Part shown: positions 28,466-37,580 of the stretch, one piece after another
Layout of the letters: each line of letters opens with the position of its first letter
How positions within the stretch are numbered: the stretch's first letter is position 1
Assembly (NCBI RefSeq): GCF_900108275.1
Contig: NZ_FNVD01000008.1
Location: 1-64,000 of the forward strand
Source of the DNA: Jhaorihella thermophila
GTDB lineage: Bacteria > Pseudomonadota > Alphaproteobacteria > Rhodobacterales > Rhodobacteraceae
DNA length: 64,000 nucleotides
Direction: 5' to 3'
The notes under the pieces: model-generated
Databases searched by the model: none
What the model was told of the DNA's origin: nothing
The model's input: the letters and a program-made list of their open reading frames with translations, nothing else
Position numbers and translations under genes: made by a program

Positions 28466-29143
28466 TCAGCGCCTGTGCGCCTCCTGCCATTCGCGGGGGG
28501 CATTGAGGAAGTTTTCCACCTCGGCCAGCGTTTCCGCGTCGAAGGCCCCGGCGGCGCGCGCCTCGGCCAGAACGTCCCACCAGGTGCAGAGATGGTGCAG
28601 GCGCACGCCGTGGTCGCCCAGCGTCTTTTCGGTTTCCGGAAAGATGCCGTAATAGAAGATCACCGCCGTATGGGCGCAGGTGGCACCGGTCTGCCGGATC
28701 GCGTCCACGAAGGACAGTTTCGAGCCGCCGTCGGTCGTCAGATCCTCGACCAGCAGCACGCGTTGGCCCTCGCTCATGGCGCCTTCGATCCGGGCGTTGC
28801 GACCGTAATCTTTGGGTTTCTTGCGCACATAGGTCATCGGCAGGCCCATGCGCTCGGCCACAAGCGCGGCGAAGGGGATGCCGGCGGTTTCGCCGCCGGC
28901 GATGTTGTCGAAGGCCTCGAAACCTGCGTCGCGCATCACGGTGACGGTCAGGAAATCCATCAGCGTCGAGCGGATGCGGGGATAGGAGATCAGCTTGCGG
29001 CAGTCGATGTAGCTGGGCGAGGGCAGGCCCGAAGCCAGCGTGTAGGGCTCGCGCGTGTTGAAGTTCACCGCGCCGATTTCCAGCAGCATGCGCGCGGTCA
29101 GGCGGGCGATCTCTTCGCGGGGGGGAAAGGAGGTGGGGATCAT
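28466..29143 (-). CDS. pyrE: Orotate phosphoribosyltransferase
   Basis: This 225-residue enzyme attaches orotate to PRPP to make OMP in UMP synthesis. Conserved blocks are [57 protein letters not shown] (catalytic Lys loop) and the PRPP motif [16 protein letters not shown]. It is followed on the same strand by dnaB. pyrC lies just upstream, so the two pyrimidine genes probably form a unit interrupted only by an interspersed element. Confidence 0.96.
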   Translation of the reverse strand: MIPTSFPPREEIARLTARMLLEIGAVNFNTREPYTLASGLPSPSYIDCRKLISYPRIRSTLMDFLTVTVMRDAGFEAFDNIAGGETAGIPFAALVAERMGLPMTYVRKKPKDYGRNARIEGAMSEGQRVLLVEDLTTDGGSKLSFVDAIRQTGATCAHTAVIFYYGIFPETEKTLGDHGVRLHHLCTWWDVLAEARAAGAFDAETLAEVENFLNAPREWQEAHRR

Positions 29144-29182
29144 GCGGCAACCTTTCGGACGTTGGAGCGCGCGGAGAGTGCG

Positions 29183-29218
29183 GGAGCCTCCGGCGGGAGT
29201 ATTTGGAGCAAGATGAAG
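29183..29218 (-). repeat. Interspersed core element, copy 6
   Basis: Minus-strand core CTTCATCTTGCTCCAAATAC then TCC (29218-29196) starts 1 nt past the pyrC stop, in the sense direction, and continues with CGCCGGAGG. Only a short CTCC/GGAG hairpin is present. Confidence 0.8.
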
Positions 29219-29219
29219 A

Positions 29220-30257
29220 TCAGGTGACGGACCAGTGCAGCGGGAAGCCGGGATCGAACACGGTCACCGGGCCATCGCCGGTTTCGATTTTCGCCGGGTA
29301 GGTGACCGGGGCGCCCTTGGTCAGGGTGACCTTGTCGTCGTTGGGGGGCAGGCGGTAGAAGGCGGGGCCGTTCAGCGAGGCGAAGGCCTCGAGCCGGTCG
29401 AGCGCGCCTTGGCGGTCGAAGACCTCGGCCAGCACCGACAGGGTGTTGGTGGCGGTGAAGCAGCCGGCGCAGCCGCAGGCGCTTTCCTTGTTGGCGTCCG
29501 TGTGCGGAGCGCTGTCGGTGCCGAGAAAGAAACGCGCATCGCCTGAAGTGGCGGCCTCGACCAGCGCCTTGCGGTGGGTTTCGCGCTTGGCCACCGGCAG
29601 GCAGTAATAGTGCGGCTTGATCCCGCCCACGAGAATGTGGTTGCGGTTGATGACGAGGTGATGCGCGGTAATGGTGGCGCCGAGGTCGTTTTCGGCCGAT
29701 CGCACATAGGCCACCGCGTCGGCGGTGGTGACGTGTTCCATCACCACGCGCAGCCCCGGCGTGGCGCGGCGGATCGGGTCGAGCACGCGGTCGATGAACG
29801 CGGCCTCTCGGTCGAAGATGTCGATCTCGGGGTCGGTGACCTCGCCATGCACGCAGAGTGGCAGGCCGATCTCGGCCATCTTTTCCAGCACGTCGCGCAC
29901 CCGGTCGAAATCGCGCACGCCCGAGGCCGAATTGGTCGTGGCGCCGGCCGGGTAGAGCTTGACCGCGCGCACCAGCCCGCTGGCGGCGGCCTGCGCCACG
30001 TCCTGCGGGTCGGTGTCTTCGGTCAGATAGAGCGTCATCAGCGGCTCGAAGCTCATGCCGTCGGGCAGGGCGGCGAGGATGCGGTCGCGATAGGCGGCGG
30101 CCTGGGCACCCGTCACCACCGGCGGCACGAGGTTCGGCATGATGATGGCGCGGGCGAAATGGCGGGCGGTTTCCGGCAGCACGGCGGCCAGCATCGCGCC
30201 GTCGCGCAGATGCAGGTGCCAGTCGTCGGGGCGGCGGATCGTGAGCTTTGTCGTCAT
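29220..30257 (-). CDS. pyrC: Dihydroorotase (class II, PyrC type)
   Basis: This 345-residue zinc enzyme cyclises carbamoyl aspartate to dihydroorotate. Metal ligands His14 and His16 are in [10 protein letters not shown], the carboxylated Lys is in [18 protein letters not shown], and further His residues are in LCVHGEVTD and GATITAHHL. The catalytic Asp lies in [10 protein letters not shown]. Length and motifs match the E. coli PyrC class rather than the CAD-like class. Confidence 0.96.
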   Translation of the reverse strand: MTTKLTIRRPDDWHLHLRDGAMLAAVLPETARHFARAIIMPNLVPPVVTGAQAAAYRDRILAALPDGMSFEPLMTLYLTEDTDPQDVAQAAASGLVRAVKLYPAGATTNSASGVRDFDRVRDVLEKMAEIGLPLCVHGEVTDPEIDIFDREAAFIDRVLDPIRRATPGLRVVMEHVTTADAVAYVRSAENDLGATITAHHLVINRNHILVGGIKPHYYCLPVAKRETHRKALVEAATSGDARFFLGTDSAPHTDANKESACGCAGCFTATNTLSVLAEVFDRQGALDRLEAFASLNGPAFYRLPPNDDKVTLTKGAPVTYPAKIETGDGPVTVFDPGFPLHWSVT

Positions 30258-30371
30258 GCGCCCCCGCTAGCACAAGTGCGACGATCCGGCCAGAGGGGCG
30301 AGACACTTTGCGCGGTTCCTTTATGCAAGGCTGCGCGGCAGGTTGGTTGCGTTGACGAGCGACGGAAACGC

Positions 30372-30818
30372 ATGAGCCGAACGCTGACATTCGAACACCG
30401 CTATGCCGCGGATCCCGACCGGGTTTTCGCGCTGGCCACCGATCTGGACACGCTCGAGGCGGTGACGCGGCCCTGGGTGCAGATCCACCACCTGCCGTCC
30501 GGGCCAGTGCGGCCGGGGCAGGTGATCGACGTGGGTCTTTCGCTGTTCAGCCTGTTGCCGGTGCGGCCCTATACGATTCGGATCGAGGCCTGCGATGCGC
30601 GGGCGCGCCGGATGCGGTCGGTCGAAGAGGGCGCGGGCGTGCGGCGTCTGGTGCATGATCTTGAGGTGCGCTCCGACGGCTCCGGGGCCTGCCTGATCGA
30701 CCGGGTCGAGGTGGAGGCGGGGTGGATGACACCGCTTGCGGCTCTGTTCGCCCGCTTCATCTATCGCTGGCGCCACCATGTGCGCCAACGGCTGCTGCAC
30801 GAGGGCGTGGCGTCCTGA
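30372..30818 (+). CDS. SRPBCC (START/polyketide-cyclase-like) domain protein
   Basis: This 148-residue single-domain protein begins LTFEHRYAADPDRVFALATDLDTLEAVTRPWVQIHHLPSGPV, a typical SRPBCC N-terminus, and ends with the long C-terminal helix FARFIYRWRHHVRQRLL. The fold binds hydrophobic ligands; the ligand is unknown. The start at 30372 is preferred because the domain begins there, while the open frame upstream is a pyrC shadow. It is a lone plus-strand gene, convergent with the glycan cluster. Confidence 0.8.
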   Translation: MSRTLTFEHRYAADPDRVFALATDLDTLEAVTRPWVQIHHLPSGPVRPGQVIDVGLSLFSLLPVRPYTIRIEACDARARRMRSVEEGAGVRRLVHDLEVRSDGSGACLIDRVEVEAGWMTPLAALFARFIYRWRHHVRQRLLHEGVAS

Positions 30819-30821
30819 GCC

Positions 30822-31781
30822 TCAGTCGCCGTTGGGCGGCATGGTGAATTCGCCGGCATCGGCGCGTTTCTGCAACCCGCGCAGGCGGCGGCGGAAGTGG
30901 CGGGCGTTGATCCGCGAGATCACGTTCTTGCACAGAACCGCCGTCAGGTATGGGCGGTCGCGCGACTCGAGCAGATCGGCCAGCCCGCGCAGATAGGCGA
31001 TGTTGTCGCGCCGGGCGCGGTAGAGCTGGTAGAAACTGCGTTCGTTCAGGCGGTTCTTTCCGGCCATCACGATGGTGCGGTAGAGGATCCGCATCTCCAG
31101 CATGCTGGTCTGCAGGGCCGACCCCATGTGGCGCATCCGCAGGCGGGTCACGTTGGGGCGCTCAAACAGGGTGGCGTGCATCGCGTCCAGCTCCTGCGCT
31201 GGGTCGTAGAGGATGAAGGCCTGACCGGCGGCGTCCAGCATGTCGGGGGCATAGCCGTAGCGGTCGGTGAACGAGGTACGGCGCATTTCGGGGAAACGGT
31301 CATCCCATTCGGTCATGCGCGGATCCAGCGTCGCCTGCGGCTGGATCGCGACCACCGTCGCGCCGGGGGCGGCCACCGAAAACGCCGCCGCGGCATAGCC
31401 GCAGGGGCCCGCGCCGTAGAAGATCACGCGGTCGAAATCCTCGAAGAACCCGTCATCGACGAGCTGGTCGAAGAAGCCATAGACCCGGTGGTCGCGGAAC
31501 CAAGTGTCGCCGTCGGAGATCAGGCACAGATGCGACCAGCCCTGCGCCTCAACCATCTGAAAGCCGAAGGGCTGGGCGGTTTCCGACAGCGCCCGGATGC
31601 CCTGCACGGTCTCGAAGGTCACCAGCAGCGTGCTGTTCTGGTCGATGAACGTGGCAAAGTGCCGGTCGCCCAGCAGCTGCGACATGCCGTTGGCATCCGC
31701 CTGGGCGATCAGGCGCTGTTTCCACTCGGCCTTGGAAAGCCCGTCCAGCGACGTCTCCAGACTGTTTTCCGCGTCCTGCAT
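30822..31781 (-). CDS. Uncharacterised protein with alpha/beta-hydrolase-like nucleotide-free core
   Basis: I do not recognise a tested function for this 319-residue protein. A central block VIFYGAGPCGYAAAAFSVAAPGATVVAIQPQATLDPRMTEWDDRF looks like a strand-turn-helix of an alpha/beta fold with Gly-Ala-Gly-Pro-Cys-Gly in the elbow position. From memory, relatives are often labelled PAPS reductase; I see no nucleotide loop or C-terminal ECGLH-type motif to support that. It closes a four-gene minus-strand run with three glycosyltransferases, so a role in surface glycan processing is a reasonable guess. Confidence 0.6.
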   Translation of the reverse strand: MQDAENSLETSLDGLSKAEWKQRLIAQADANGMSQLLGDRHFATFIDQNSTLLVTFETVQGIRALSETAQPFGFQMVEAQGWSHLCLISDGDTWFRDHRVYGFFDQLVDDGFFEDFDRVIFYGAGPCGYAAAAFSVAAPGATVVAIQPQATLDPRMTEWDDRFPEMRRTSFTDRYGYAPDMLDAAGQAFILYDPAQELDAMHATLFERPNVTRLRMRHMGSALQTSMLEMRILYRTIVMAGKNRLNERSFYQLYRARRDNIAYLRGLADLLESRDRPYLTAVLCKNVISRINARHFRRRLRGLQKRADAGEFTMPPNGD

Positions 31782-31912
31782 TGCACTGTTCCTCGATCCC
31801 GGCCGCGTTTCGTGCCGGTTGCCTCGGAGATAGGACTAGATGGGGATTCAGGCCAAAATTGGAAGAAGCCGGGGCCGTTTCGCGCAAGCGCGGGGACGGG
31901 CGCGGAAAGGCG

Positions 31913-32977
31913 TCAGGACTTTGCCTTCATTCGGCCCAGATTGGCGAAATGCATCAGCGTCCGCGCCGTCTGCTGGTCCACCGGCCGCGAGGGCGGGGTC
32001 ATCAGGAGCCGGGCGAACAGGGCGCGGAAGGGTTCCTGCTCCATCAGCTCCAGAAAGCGCGACTTGCGCCACAGCACCGCCTGGCGGTGCAGCTTGTCCA
32101 GCACCGGGTCGGCGTGCAACTCGTCGCGCAGCGGCGTGCTGAGCGGGGACATGCGGGCGATGGTGGTGTCGGTGTCGGTGCAGAAGTTGCGCTCGACCCA
32201 GTAATCCACGTCCAGCATGTGGTCGGAATGCACCGCGCGGCCCCGGTCGGCCTTGACCACGAAGCTTTCCATCGCGCCCAGCGGATAGTGGTTCAGCTGC
32301 GCCAGCCCGTAATTTGGACGGCCATAGTTTGAAAAGATCCGGCGGGTCTTGAACTGGTCGTCCAGCTCGCGCCCTTCGCCGTCGAACCAGCGCGCCTGCG
32401 CCAGCCGGTCGGGATCGGGGCTGCGGGGGCGGTGCACGCCCAGTTTGCGATAGGTGCCGTCATTGCGGTAGAGCGTCTTGAACATGGCCGCCCGCCACGG
32501 CCAATACATGACCTCGGGGGCGCAGCGGGTGAAGGTTTCGGTCACCGGGGCGTCCGCGTAGCGCACCACGCCACCATTGCCGAAGAGCCGCCAGGTCAGG
32601 GTGATCGCGGTGGCCTGCGGCAGCGCCTCCAGCAGATCCGTCAGCGTGCCGTCGCCGGCATGGATGTTGACGAATTCGTCCACGTCCAGCGGCAGGATCC
32701 AGTCGGCCCGGGCGACGATCTCCATCCGGTCGGCGCGTTTCAGTGCGGTGAACTGGATGCCGCCCTTGTCATGGGGGCCGTCATTGCGGACATGGGTGAG
32801 CCAGCCCAGTTCGGCCAGCCGGTCCAGCATCGCGTCGGTGCCGTCCTGGCAGTCGTTCGAAAAGACCAGAAAATCGGTGAACCCCACGGCGCGGTGATGG
32901 GCCAGCCATTCCAGCAGAAAGGCGCCTTCGTTGCGGACCGTCAGAACCGCGAGGAACCTGCGGGGACCGCCGCCCAC
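31913..32977 (-). CDS. Family-2-type glycosyltransferase (PF13704-like)
   Basis: This 354-residue, probably cytoplasmic enzyme transfers a sugar from an unknown nucleotide donor. The GT-A fold opens with RRFLAVLTVRNEGAFLLEWLAHHRAVGFTDFLVFSNDCQDGTDAMLDRL, and the metal-binding DxD is in ILPLDVDEFVNIHAGDGT. Conserved TWRLFGNGG and LNHYPLGAMESFVVK blocks recur in the next two genes. It starts with GTG 4 nt after the preceding gene stops, indicating one operon. Donor and acceptor cannot be inferred. Confidence 0.85.
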   Translation of the reverse strand: MGGGPRRFLAVLTVRNEGAFLLEWLAHHRAVGFTDFLVFSNDCQDGTDAMLDRLAELGWLTHVRNDGPHDKGGIQFTALKRADRMEIVARADWILPLDVDEFVNIHAGDGTLTDLLEALPQATAITLTWRLFGNGGVVRYADAPVTETFTRCAPEVMYWPWRAAMFKTLYRNDGTYRKLGVHRPRSPDPDRLAQARWFDGEGRELDDQFKTRRIFSNYGRPNYGLAQLNHYPLGAMESFVVKADRGRAVHSDHMLDVDYWVERNFCTDTDTTIARMSPLSTPLRDELHADPVLDKLHRQAVLWRKSRFLELMEQEPFRALFARLLMTPPSRPVDQQTARTLMHFANLGRMKAKS

Positions 32978-32981
32978 TGGC

Positions 32982-35342
32982 TCAGCTTTCCATGTCGAGC
33001 GCCAGTGCCCAGGCCGCGCGCTCGGTTTCGTTGAGACGCAGTTTCAGGGCCTGCTGGTAGAGCTCTTCGAATTCGGGGATGCGGTGCAATTCGTCGGCCT
33101 TGGCCCTGTGCCAGTCCAGCCCCTGCCGGTGCAGGTCGCGCAGCCGGTCGTCGGCCATCAGCCGATCGTATTCGGCGCGCAGGCGGGGAATGTTGCGCTG
33201 GATCGTGATGTCGCGGTGATCCGACCAGTCCATGCGGATCCAGTAGTTCAGCCCGATCGACCGGTCCACGTGCAGCGCCCGGCCGCGCTGGCGCTTGATG
33301 AGGAAGCTTTCCGCGCTGCGCAGGGCATAGTGGTTCAGCTGCAAAAGGTCGTAGCCGATCGATTTCTTCGAATTGCGCCAGCCGTTCCTTGCCACCTCGC
33401 GCGTCATGTCCTGCCCCGAGCCGTTGACCCAGCGCACCTTGTCCTCGAATTCGGGCGCCAGCTTGTTGGGGCGGTGGCAACTGATCTTGGCATAGGCGCC
33501 GATATTGCGGAACATGGTCTTGAAGCCCCAGACCGTGTGCGGTTTGGGGCAAAACCGCGGGGCGCAGCGGTCGAACTGGGCGATCACGAATTCGTCGCGC
33601 AGCTCGCGCACGCCGTTGTTGCCGAAAAGCCGCCAGGTCATCGCGATATTCGTCGCATTCGGCACCCGGTCCAGGAAATCCTGCACCGTGCCGTTGCCGC
33701 AGCGCACGTTTATGAATTCGTCCACGTCGATATGGGCGATCCATTCGGCGTTGCGGATCACATCTTCTTTCAGCGACCGGTTCAGCGCGTGTTGCTGGGG
33801 CGAGTTGCCTTTCCAGTCGTCATTGTTGCGGTGTTGCAGGACGCCCATTTCCTGCAGCCGGTCGAGGATCGCGTCGGTGCCGTCCTCGCAGCCATTGGTG
33901 TAGATCAGGAAATTGTCCACGCCGATGGCGCGGTGAGAGGCGACCCATTCCACGATATAGGGCGCTTCGTTCTTCATGCAGCCCACGATCACCGTGCCGG
34001 TGGAGCCCGGCGGCAATTCGCGGCGCGGCATTTCGGGGTAGGGCGGCGCGGGCAGGTCTTCGTCGGTGCGGCCGATGCCGTTGTGGGGGACATAGCTGCT
34101 GCGGATGAGATCGCGGAACTTCTCCTGCGCCAGCGGCGGCAGGATCGCGGCGGCCTCGGGCGACAGCTCCGCCACCTTCGCCAGCCGGCCATTCGCGGCC
34201 CGCGCGGTCAGCGCCGCGATCGCCTCGGCCTTGCTTTCGCGCTCTTCGCTTGTGGCCGCGTCGATCCGCGGCAGGAAGGCGGCGAAATACTGCGTGGCGC
34301 GGAACCCGTAGCCGGGATCCGGCTCGGCCCAGTCGCCGACGGGCGCGGGCGCCTCCAGGATCGGCGCCAGCGCCGGGTATCGGTCGGCCAGCCGGGCATT
34401 CGCCGTGGCAAAGCGGTCGCTGACCGGGGTCAGCTGGCCCGGATCCACGGGCGCGCCGTTCACGTCGAGATGTCCCAGCAGCCGCCGCCGCAGCTGGCGG
34501 GGGATGATGCGGCCGGCGTGCAGCGCGCGTTCCATCAGCGCGTTCATCTGCCGCGCGCGGGCGAGGAAGGCGGCAGAGGGCTCCGCTGTGGCTTCGGCCT
34601 CGGGCACGCGGCCCGGCGCGCGCTCCAGATCGAAGGCTTCGATCAGTTCGGCCCGGATCGCGTCGCCCGCGAATGTTTGCGGATCAAAGGCGCGTGGACG
34701 CACCGCCTCGTCTCCGAACACTGCCCGCCAGTCCTCCAGCAGTGCAGCGTAATCCAGCCAGAAGGGCGGCGCCTGCACCTCGGGCATGGCGTTCAGCATC
34801 GGATTCGGCGGAGGCACGTCAGCAAGGATTGTCGCGCGCCAGTCCTTGCCCGAGCGCGCAAGATCAAGCTCGGCCCGCAGATCCGCCGTGCGCCCTTCGA
34901 GCACCTGTTCGGCATAGTGCCGGGCCAGAACGCGCGCCGGTTCGTCCAGATGCACCACCACGCGGATGCCCCGCGCAAATTCCGCCAGCAGGTCGCGCAG
35001 CCGTTCCAGCTCGGACCGGCGCGAGAGCGTCGCAAGCTGCATCGCCGACAGGATCGCGCGGTCGGCGCCGTGCTTGTCCAACTCGGCGGCAAGCCGTGTC
35101 CGCACCTCCTCGCGCAGCCGCGCCTGCGCCTGCGCCGTCGCATGGCCCCGGTTCCAGCGCAGCGGGTCCACATGGTCGGGATCGGTCACCGCCATATACA
35201 GCCGCGTGTGATTGCGTCGCCCCGAGGACCTGGGCAGCAGAACCCCGTCGCGCAACAGCGGCTCGCGCCAGGCGTCCAGCACCTGCTGAATGCGCTCCGC
35301 TCCGCAGCCGGGCAGGCCGATATGCAGGTCGATCCGTCTCAT
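32982..35342 (-). CDS. Two-domain protein: sulfotransferase-like N-terminus fused to family-2 glycosyltransferase
   Basis: The protein has 786 residues. The C-terminal half (about 440-786) is a GT-A glycosyltransferase like its neighbours: VIVGCMKNEAPYIVEWVASHRAIGVDNFLIYTNGCEDGTDAILDRL, DVDEFINVRCGNG and TWRLFGNNG. The N-terminal half begins RIDLHIGLPGCGAERIQQVL, which resembles the PAPS-binding loop of sulfotransferases (H.GLPK.GT), but the Lys/Thr of that loop are missing, so it may be inactive or bind something else. Its stop lies 4 nt from the next gene and its start overlaps the previous stop. Confidence 0.8.
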   Translation of the reverse strand: MRRIDLHIGLPGCGAERIQQVLDAWREPLLRDGVLLPRSSGRRNHTRLYMAVTDPDHVDPLRWNRGHATAQAQARLREEVRTRLAAELDKHGADRAILSAMQLATLSRRSELERLRDLLAEFARGIRVVVHLDEPARVLARHYAEQVLEGRTADLRAELDLARSGKDWRATILADVPPPNPMLNAMPEVQAPPFWLDYAALLEDWRAVFGDEAVRPRAFDPQTFAGDAIRAELIEAFDLERAPGRVPEAEATAEPSAAFLARARQMNALMERALHAGRIIPRQLRRRLLGHLDVNGAPVDPGQLTPVSDRFATANARLADRYPALAPILEAPAPVGDWAEPDPGYGFRATQYFAAFLPRIDAATSEERESKAEAIAALTARAANGRLAKVAELSPEAAAILPPLAQEKFRDLIRSSYVPHNGIGRTDEDLPAPPYPEMPRRELPPGSTGTVIVGCMKNEAPYIVEWVASHRAIGVDNFLIYTNGCEDGTDAILDRLQEMGVLQHRNNDDWKGNSPQQHALNRSLKEDVIRNAEWIAHIDVDEFINVRCGNGTVQDFLDRVPNATNIAMTWRLFGNNGVRELRDEFVIAQFDRCAPRFCPKPHTVWGFKTMFRNIGAYAKISCHRPNKLAPEFEDKVRWVNGSGQDMTREVARNGWRNSKKSIGYDLLQLNHYALRSAESFLIKRQRGRALHVDRSIGLNYWIRMDWSDHRDITIQRNIPRLRAEYDRLMADDRLRDLHRQGLDWHRAKADELHRIPEFEELYQQALKLRLNETERAAWALALDMES

Positions 35343-36415
35343 GCCGGCTCCAGCCCCCGATCCAGCCGCGCGATCAGCTCTTCCTCGGCGCGTGGGATGC
35401 GCGGCAGGTTCAGCAGGCGGTTGCGCAACGCGGCAAAGGCGGGATCGGCCTTCAGCCGCTCGATCTTGGCCCTGTGCAGGCGCACGCAGGTGTCATGCGC
35501 CTCCGCCACGCCCGACAGCGCCTTGAGCGCGGCGATCTCCTCGCGCAGCGCGGGCAGATAGCGCCGGATCGAAAGATCCTCCCACGCGTCGTCGTTGCGG
35601 TCCTGCCAGTAGCCGTCATCGAAGAAGCGGTGCTCGCGGTTCACGTCGCCGCGATCGTTCTTGACCAGATAGCTGTCGAGCGACCGCAGCGCATAGTGAT
35701 TGAGCGTCGCCAGATCGCGCGCGCCGCGGGCGGGAAACTTGCGGATGAACCTGGGATCGGCCGCCACCAGAAAGCGATGCGGCACCTTGCGGCCGGAGCC
35801 GTCGGTCCAGTCCGGCCGCTTCCGGGGCGGCAGGGTTTTCCTGAAGAACGGCCGGTGGGCGCCGAAATATTGCAGGGGAAAATCGCGCCGGACCAGCGTC
35901 TTGACCTCGGCCGACAGATCGTCGCACCAGATGTCGGGATTGTGCGACCGGGTGAACTGGGCGATCACCGGTTCGTCTTCGAAGGTCTTGATCCCGCAAT
36001 TGGCGAAGAACTGGAAACTGACCGAAATCGCCTGCGGATTGCCGCAGGCCGCGATCAGCGCGGGGATGGTGTGATCGCCGACATGGATGTTGAGAAACTC
36101 GTCCACATCCGCCACCCAGACCCAGTCGGCTTGCCGCACGACATCCTGATGCGCGGCGTCCTTCAGCGCCTCCATCTGATAGTTGCGCCCCTTGGCCGGG
36201 TTCGGCAGATGGTGAACGATGCCGTGATCGCGCAACAGGTCCAGCAGCTCGTCCGACCCGTCATCGCAGTCGTTGGAATAGAACAGGAAATCGGTCACGC
36301 CGATCAGACGGTTGAAGGCGATCCATTCCAGAAGAAAGGGGCCTTCGTTCTTGATGCAGGTCACCGCGGTGATCCGCATGGGTGCCGTCCCCGCGCCGCC
36401 GTCCGTCCCGCTCAT
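35339..36415 (-). CDS. Family-2-type glycosyltransferase (PF13704-like), first of the cluster
   Basis: This protein of about 358 residues has RITAVTCIKNEGPFLLEWIAFNRLIGVTDFLFYSNDCDDGSDELLDLL, the DVDEFLNIHVGDHT metal site and LNHYALRSLDSYLVKNDRGDVN. It is the third paralogue of this local family and the promoter-proximal gene, overlapping the next by ATGA (35339-35342). ATG 36415 or 36379 is the likely start; the track extends to 36484 without similarity. Three tandem copies suggest duplication followed by divergence of sugar specificity. Confidence 0.85.
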   Translation of the reverse strand: MSGTDGGAGTAPMRITAVTCIKNEGPFLLEWIAFNRLIGVTDFLFYSNDCDDGSDELLDLLRDHGIVHHLPNPAKGRNYQMEALKDAAHQDVVRQADWVWVADVDEFLNIHVGDHTIPALIAACGNPQAISVSFQFFANCGIKTFEDEPVIAQFTRSHNPDIWCDDLSAEVKTLVRRDFPLQYFGAHRPFFRKTLPPRKRPDWTDGSGRKVPHRFLVAADPRFIRKFPARGARDLATLNHYALRSLDSYLVKNDRGDVNREHRFFDDGYWQDRNDDAWEDLSIRRYLPALREEIAALKALSGVAEAHDTCVRLHRAKIERLKADPAFAALRNRLLNLPRIPRAEEELIARLDRGLEPA

Positions 36416-36603
36416 GTCGCCTGTCCCGCTCTGCCCCGCGCGTTGGCGGATGATGCCGCTCGATTGTTTCCCGATTAATGACACCGGGGCGAGTCTCCGT
36501 CAACGCCGCCGCCCGCTTCCGCGACAACTCCGACCTAAGTCCACCCCAAGGCGCGCTTGACCTCGGCCGCGCGACGTGACCTGTTGGGTGCGGGAGAGTT
36601 CAC

Positions 36604-37512
36604 ATGCAGATACCACAATCCATCGACGGCGTTCAGTCGCTCCTGGCTGGCCAGGGCTATGTCTGCGGCCGGGCCTTGGCCACGGTCGTGTTCCTCGCGC
36701 TGAAACTGGGCCGGCCGCTCTTTCTCGAAGGCGAGGCCGGCGTCGGCAAGACCGAGATCGCCAAGGCGCTCAGCGCCGCGCTGGGCCGTCGTCTGATCCG
36801 CCTGCAATGCTACGAGGGGCTGGATGCGGCCTCCGCCGTCTACGAATGGAACTTCCCCGCGCAGATGGTGGCGATCCGTACCGCCGAGGCCGCCGGTGGA
36901 TCCGACCGCAAATCGCTGCAAGAGGAACTCTTCAGCGGCGACTTTCTGATCCGCAGGCCGCTGCTCGAGGCGATGGAGCCCGACCCCGCCGGCCCGCCTG
37001 TGCTGCTGATCGACGAGATCGACCGCACCGACGAGCCGTTCGAGGCCTTCCTGCTCGAGGCGCTGTCGGACTTTCAGGTCACGATCCCCGAGATCGGCAC
37101 GATCAAGGCGCCCGAGCCGCCGATCGCGATTCTCACCTCCAATCGCACGCGCGAAGTGCATGATGCGCTGAAACGCCGCTGCCTCTATCACTGGGTCGAC
37201 TACCCCAGTTTCGACCGCGAGGTGGAAATCCTCCACGCCCGCGCGCCGGAGGCCACCGAACGGCTCAGCCGCGAGGTGGTCGCCTTCGTGCAACGCTTGC
37301 GCACCGAGGATCTGTTCAAGAAACCCGGCGTCGCCGAAACCATCGACTGGGCCAAATGCCTTCTGGCGCTGGACGTGCTCGAACTCAGCCCCGAGGTGAT
37401 CGCCGACACGCTGGGCGCGATCCTGAAGTATCAGGACGATATCCAGAAACTTCAGGGTTCCGAGGCCAAGCGCATCCTCGACGAAGCCCGCGCCAACCTG
37501 GAGCCGGCCTGA
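36604..37512 (+). CDS. MoxR-family AAA+ ATPase (CoxD/CbbQ-like)
   Basis: This 302-residue AAA+ chaperone-type ATPase usually works with a VWA protein to activate metalloenzymes or large complexes. Walker A is LFLEGEAGVGKTEIAKAL (residues 38-55), Walker B PVLLIDEIDRTDEPFEAFLLEAL and sensor 1 IAILTSNRTREVHDAL, followed by the RRCLYHWVDYP motif. GGGAGAG precedes ATG 36604. The partner VWA gene follows after a copy of the interspersed element. No CO dehydrogenase, nor or rubisco genes are near, so the client is unknown. Confidence 0.9.
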   Translation: MQIPQSIDGVQSLLAGQGYVCGRALATVVFLALKLGRPLFLEGEAGVGKTEIAKALSAALGRRLIRLQCYEGLDAASAVYEWNFPAQMVAIRTAEAAGGSDRKSLQEELFSGDFLIRRPLLEAMEPDPAGPPVLLIDEIDRTDEPFEAFLLEALSDFQVTIPEIGTIKAPEPPIAILTSNRTREVHDALKRRCLYHWVDYPSFDREVEILHARAPEATERLSREVVAFVQRLRTEDLFKKPGVAETIDWAKCLLALDVLELSPEVIADTLGAILKYQDDIQKLQGSEAKRILDEARANLEPA

Positions 37513-37517
37513 TGCCC

Positions 37518-37571
37518 CTTCATCTTGCCGCAAATACTCTCGGGGGGTGCGGGGGGCAGACAGCCCCCCGC
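37518..37571 (+). repeat. Interspersed core element with hairpin, copy 7
   Basis: Core CTTCATCTTGCCGCAAATAC then TCT (37518-37540), 5 nt past the moxR stop in the sense direction, followed by a perfect 9-bp hairpin GCGGGGGGC/GCCCCCCGC (37549-37571). It separates moxR from the VWA gene, whose ATG is 9 nt further on. Confidence 0.85.
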
Positions 37572-37580
37572 TGACCGCAT

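Noticed and set aside
26736-28652. 638-residue plus-strand frame
   Set aside because: Antisense shadow of dnaB and pyrE; the dnaB motifs on the other strand are unmistakable.
30822-31781. PAPS reductase annotation for this gene
   Set aside because: No nucleotide-binding loop, no C-terminal cysteine motif; kept as uncharacterised.
32931-35561. 876-residue plus-strand frame
   Set aside because: Antisense to the glycosyltransferase cluster; composition typical of a shadow.
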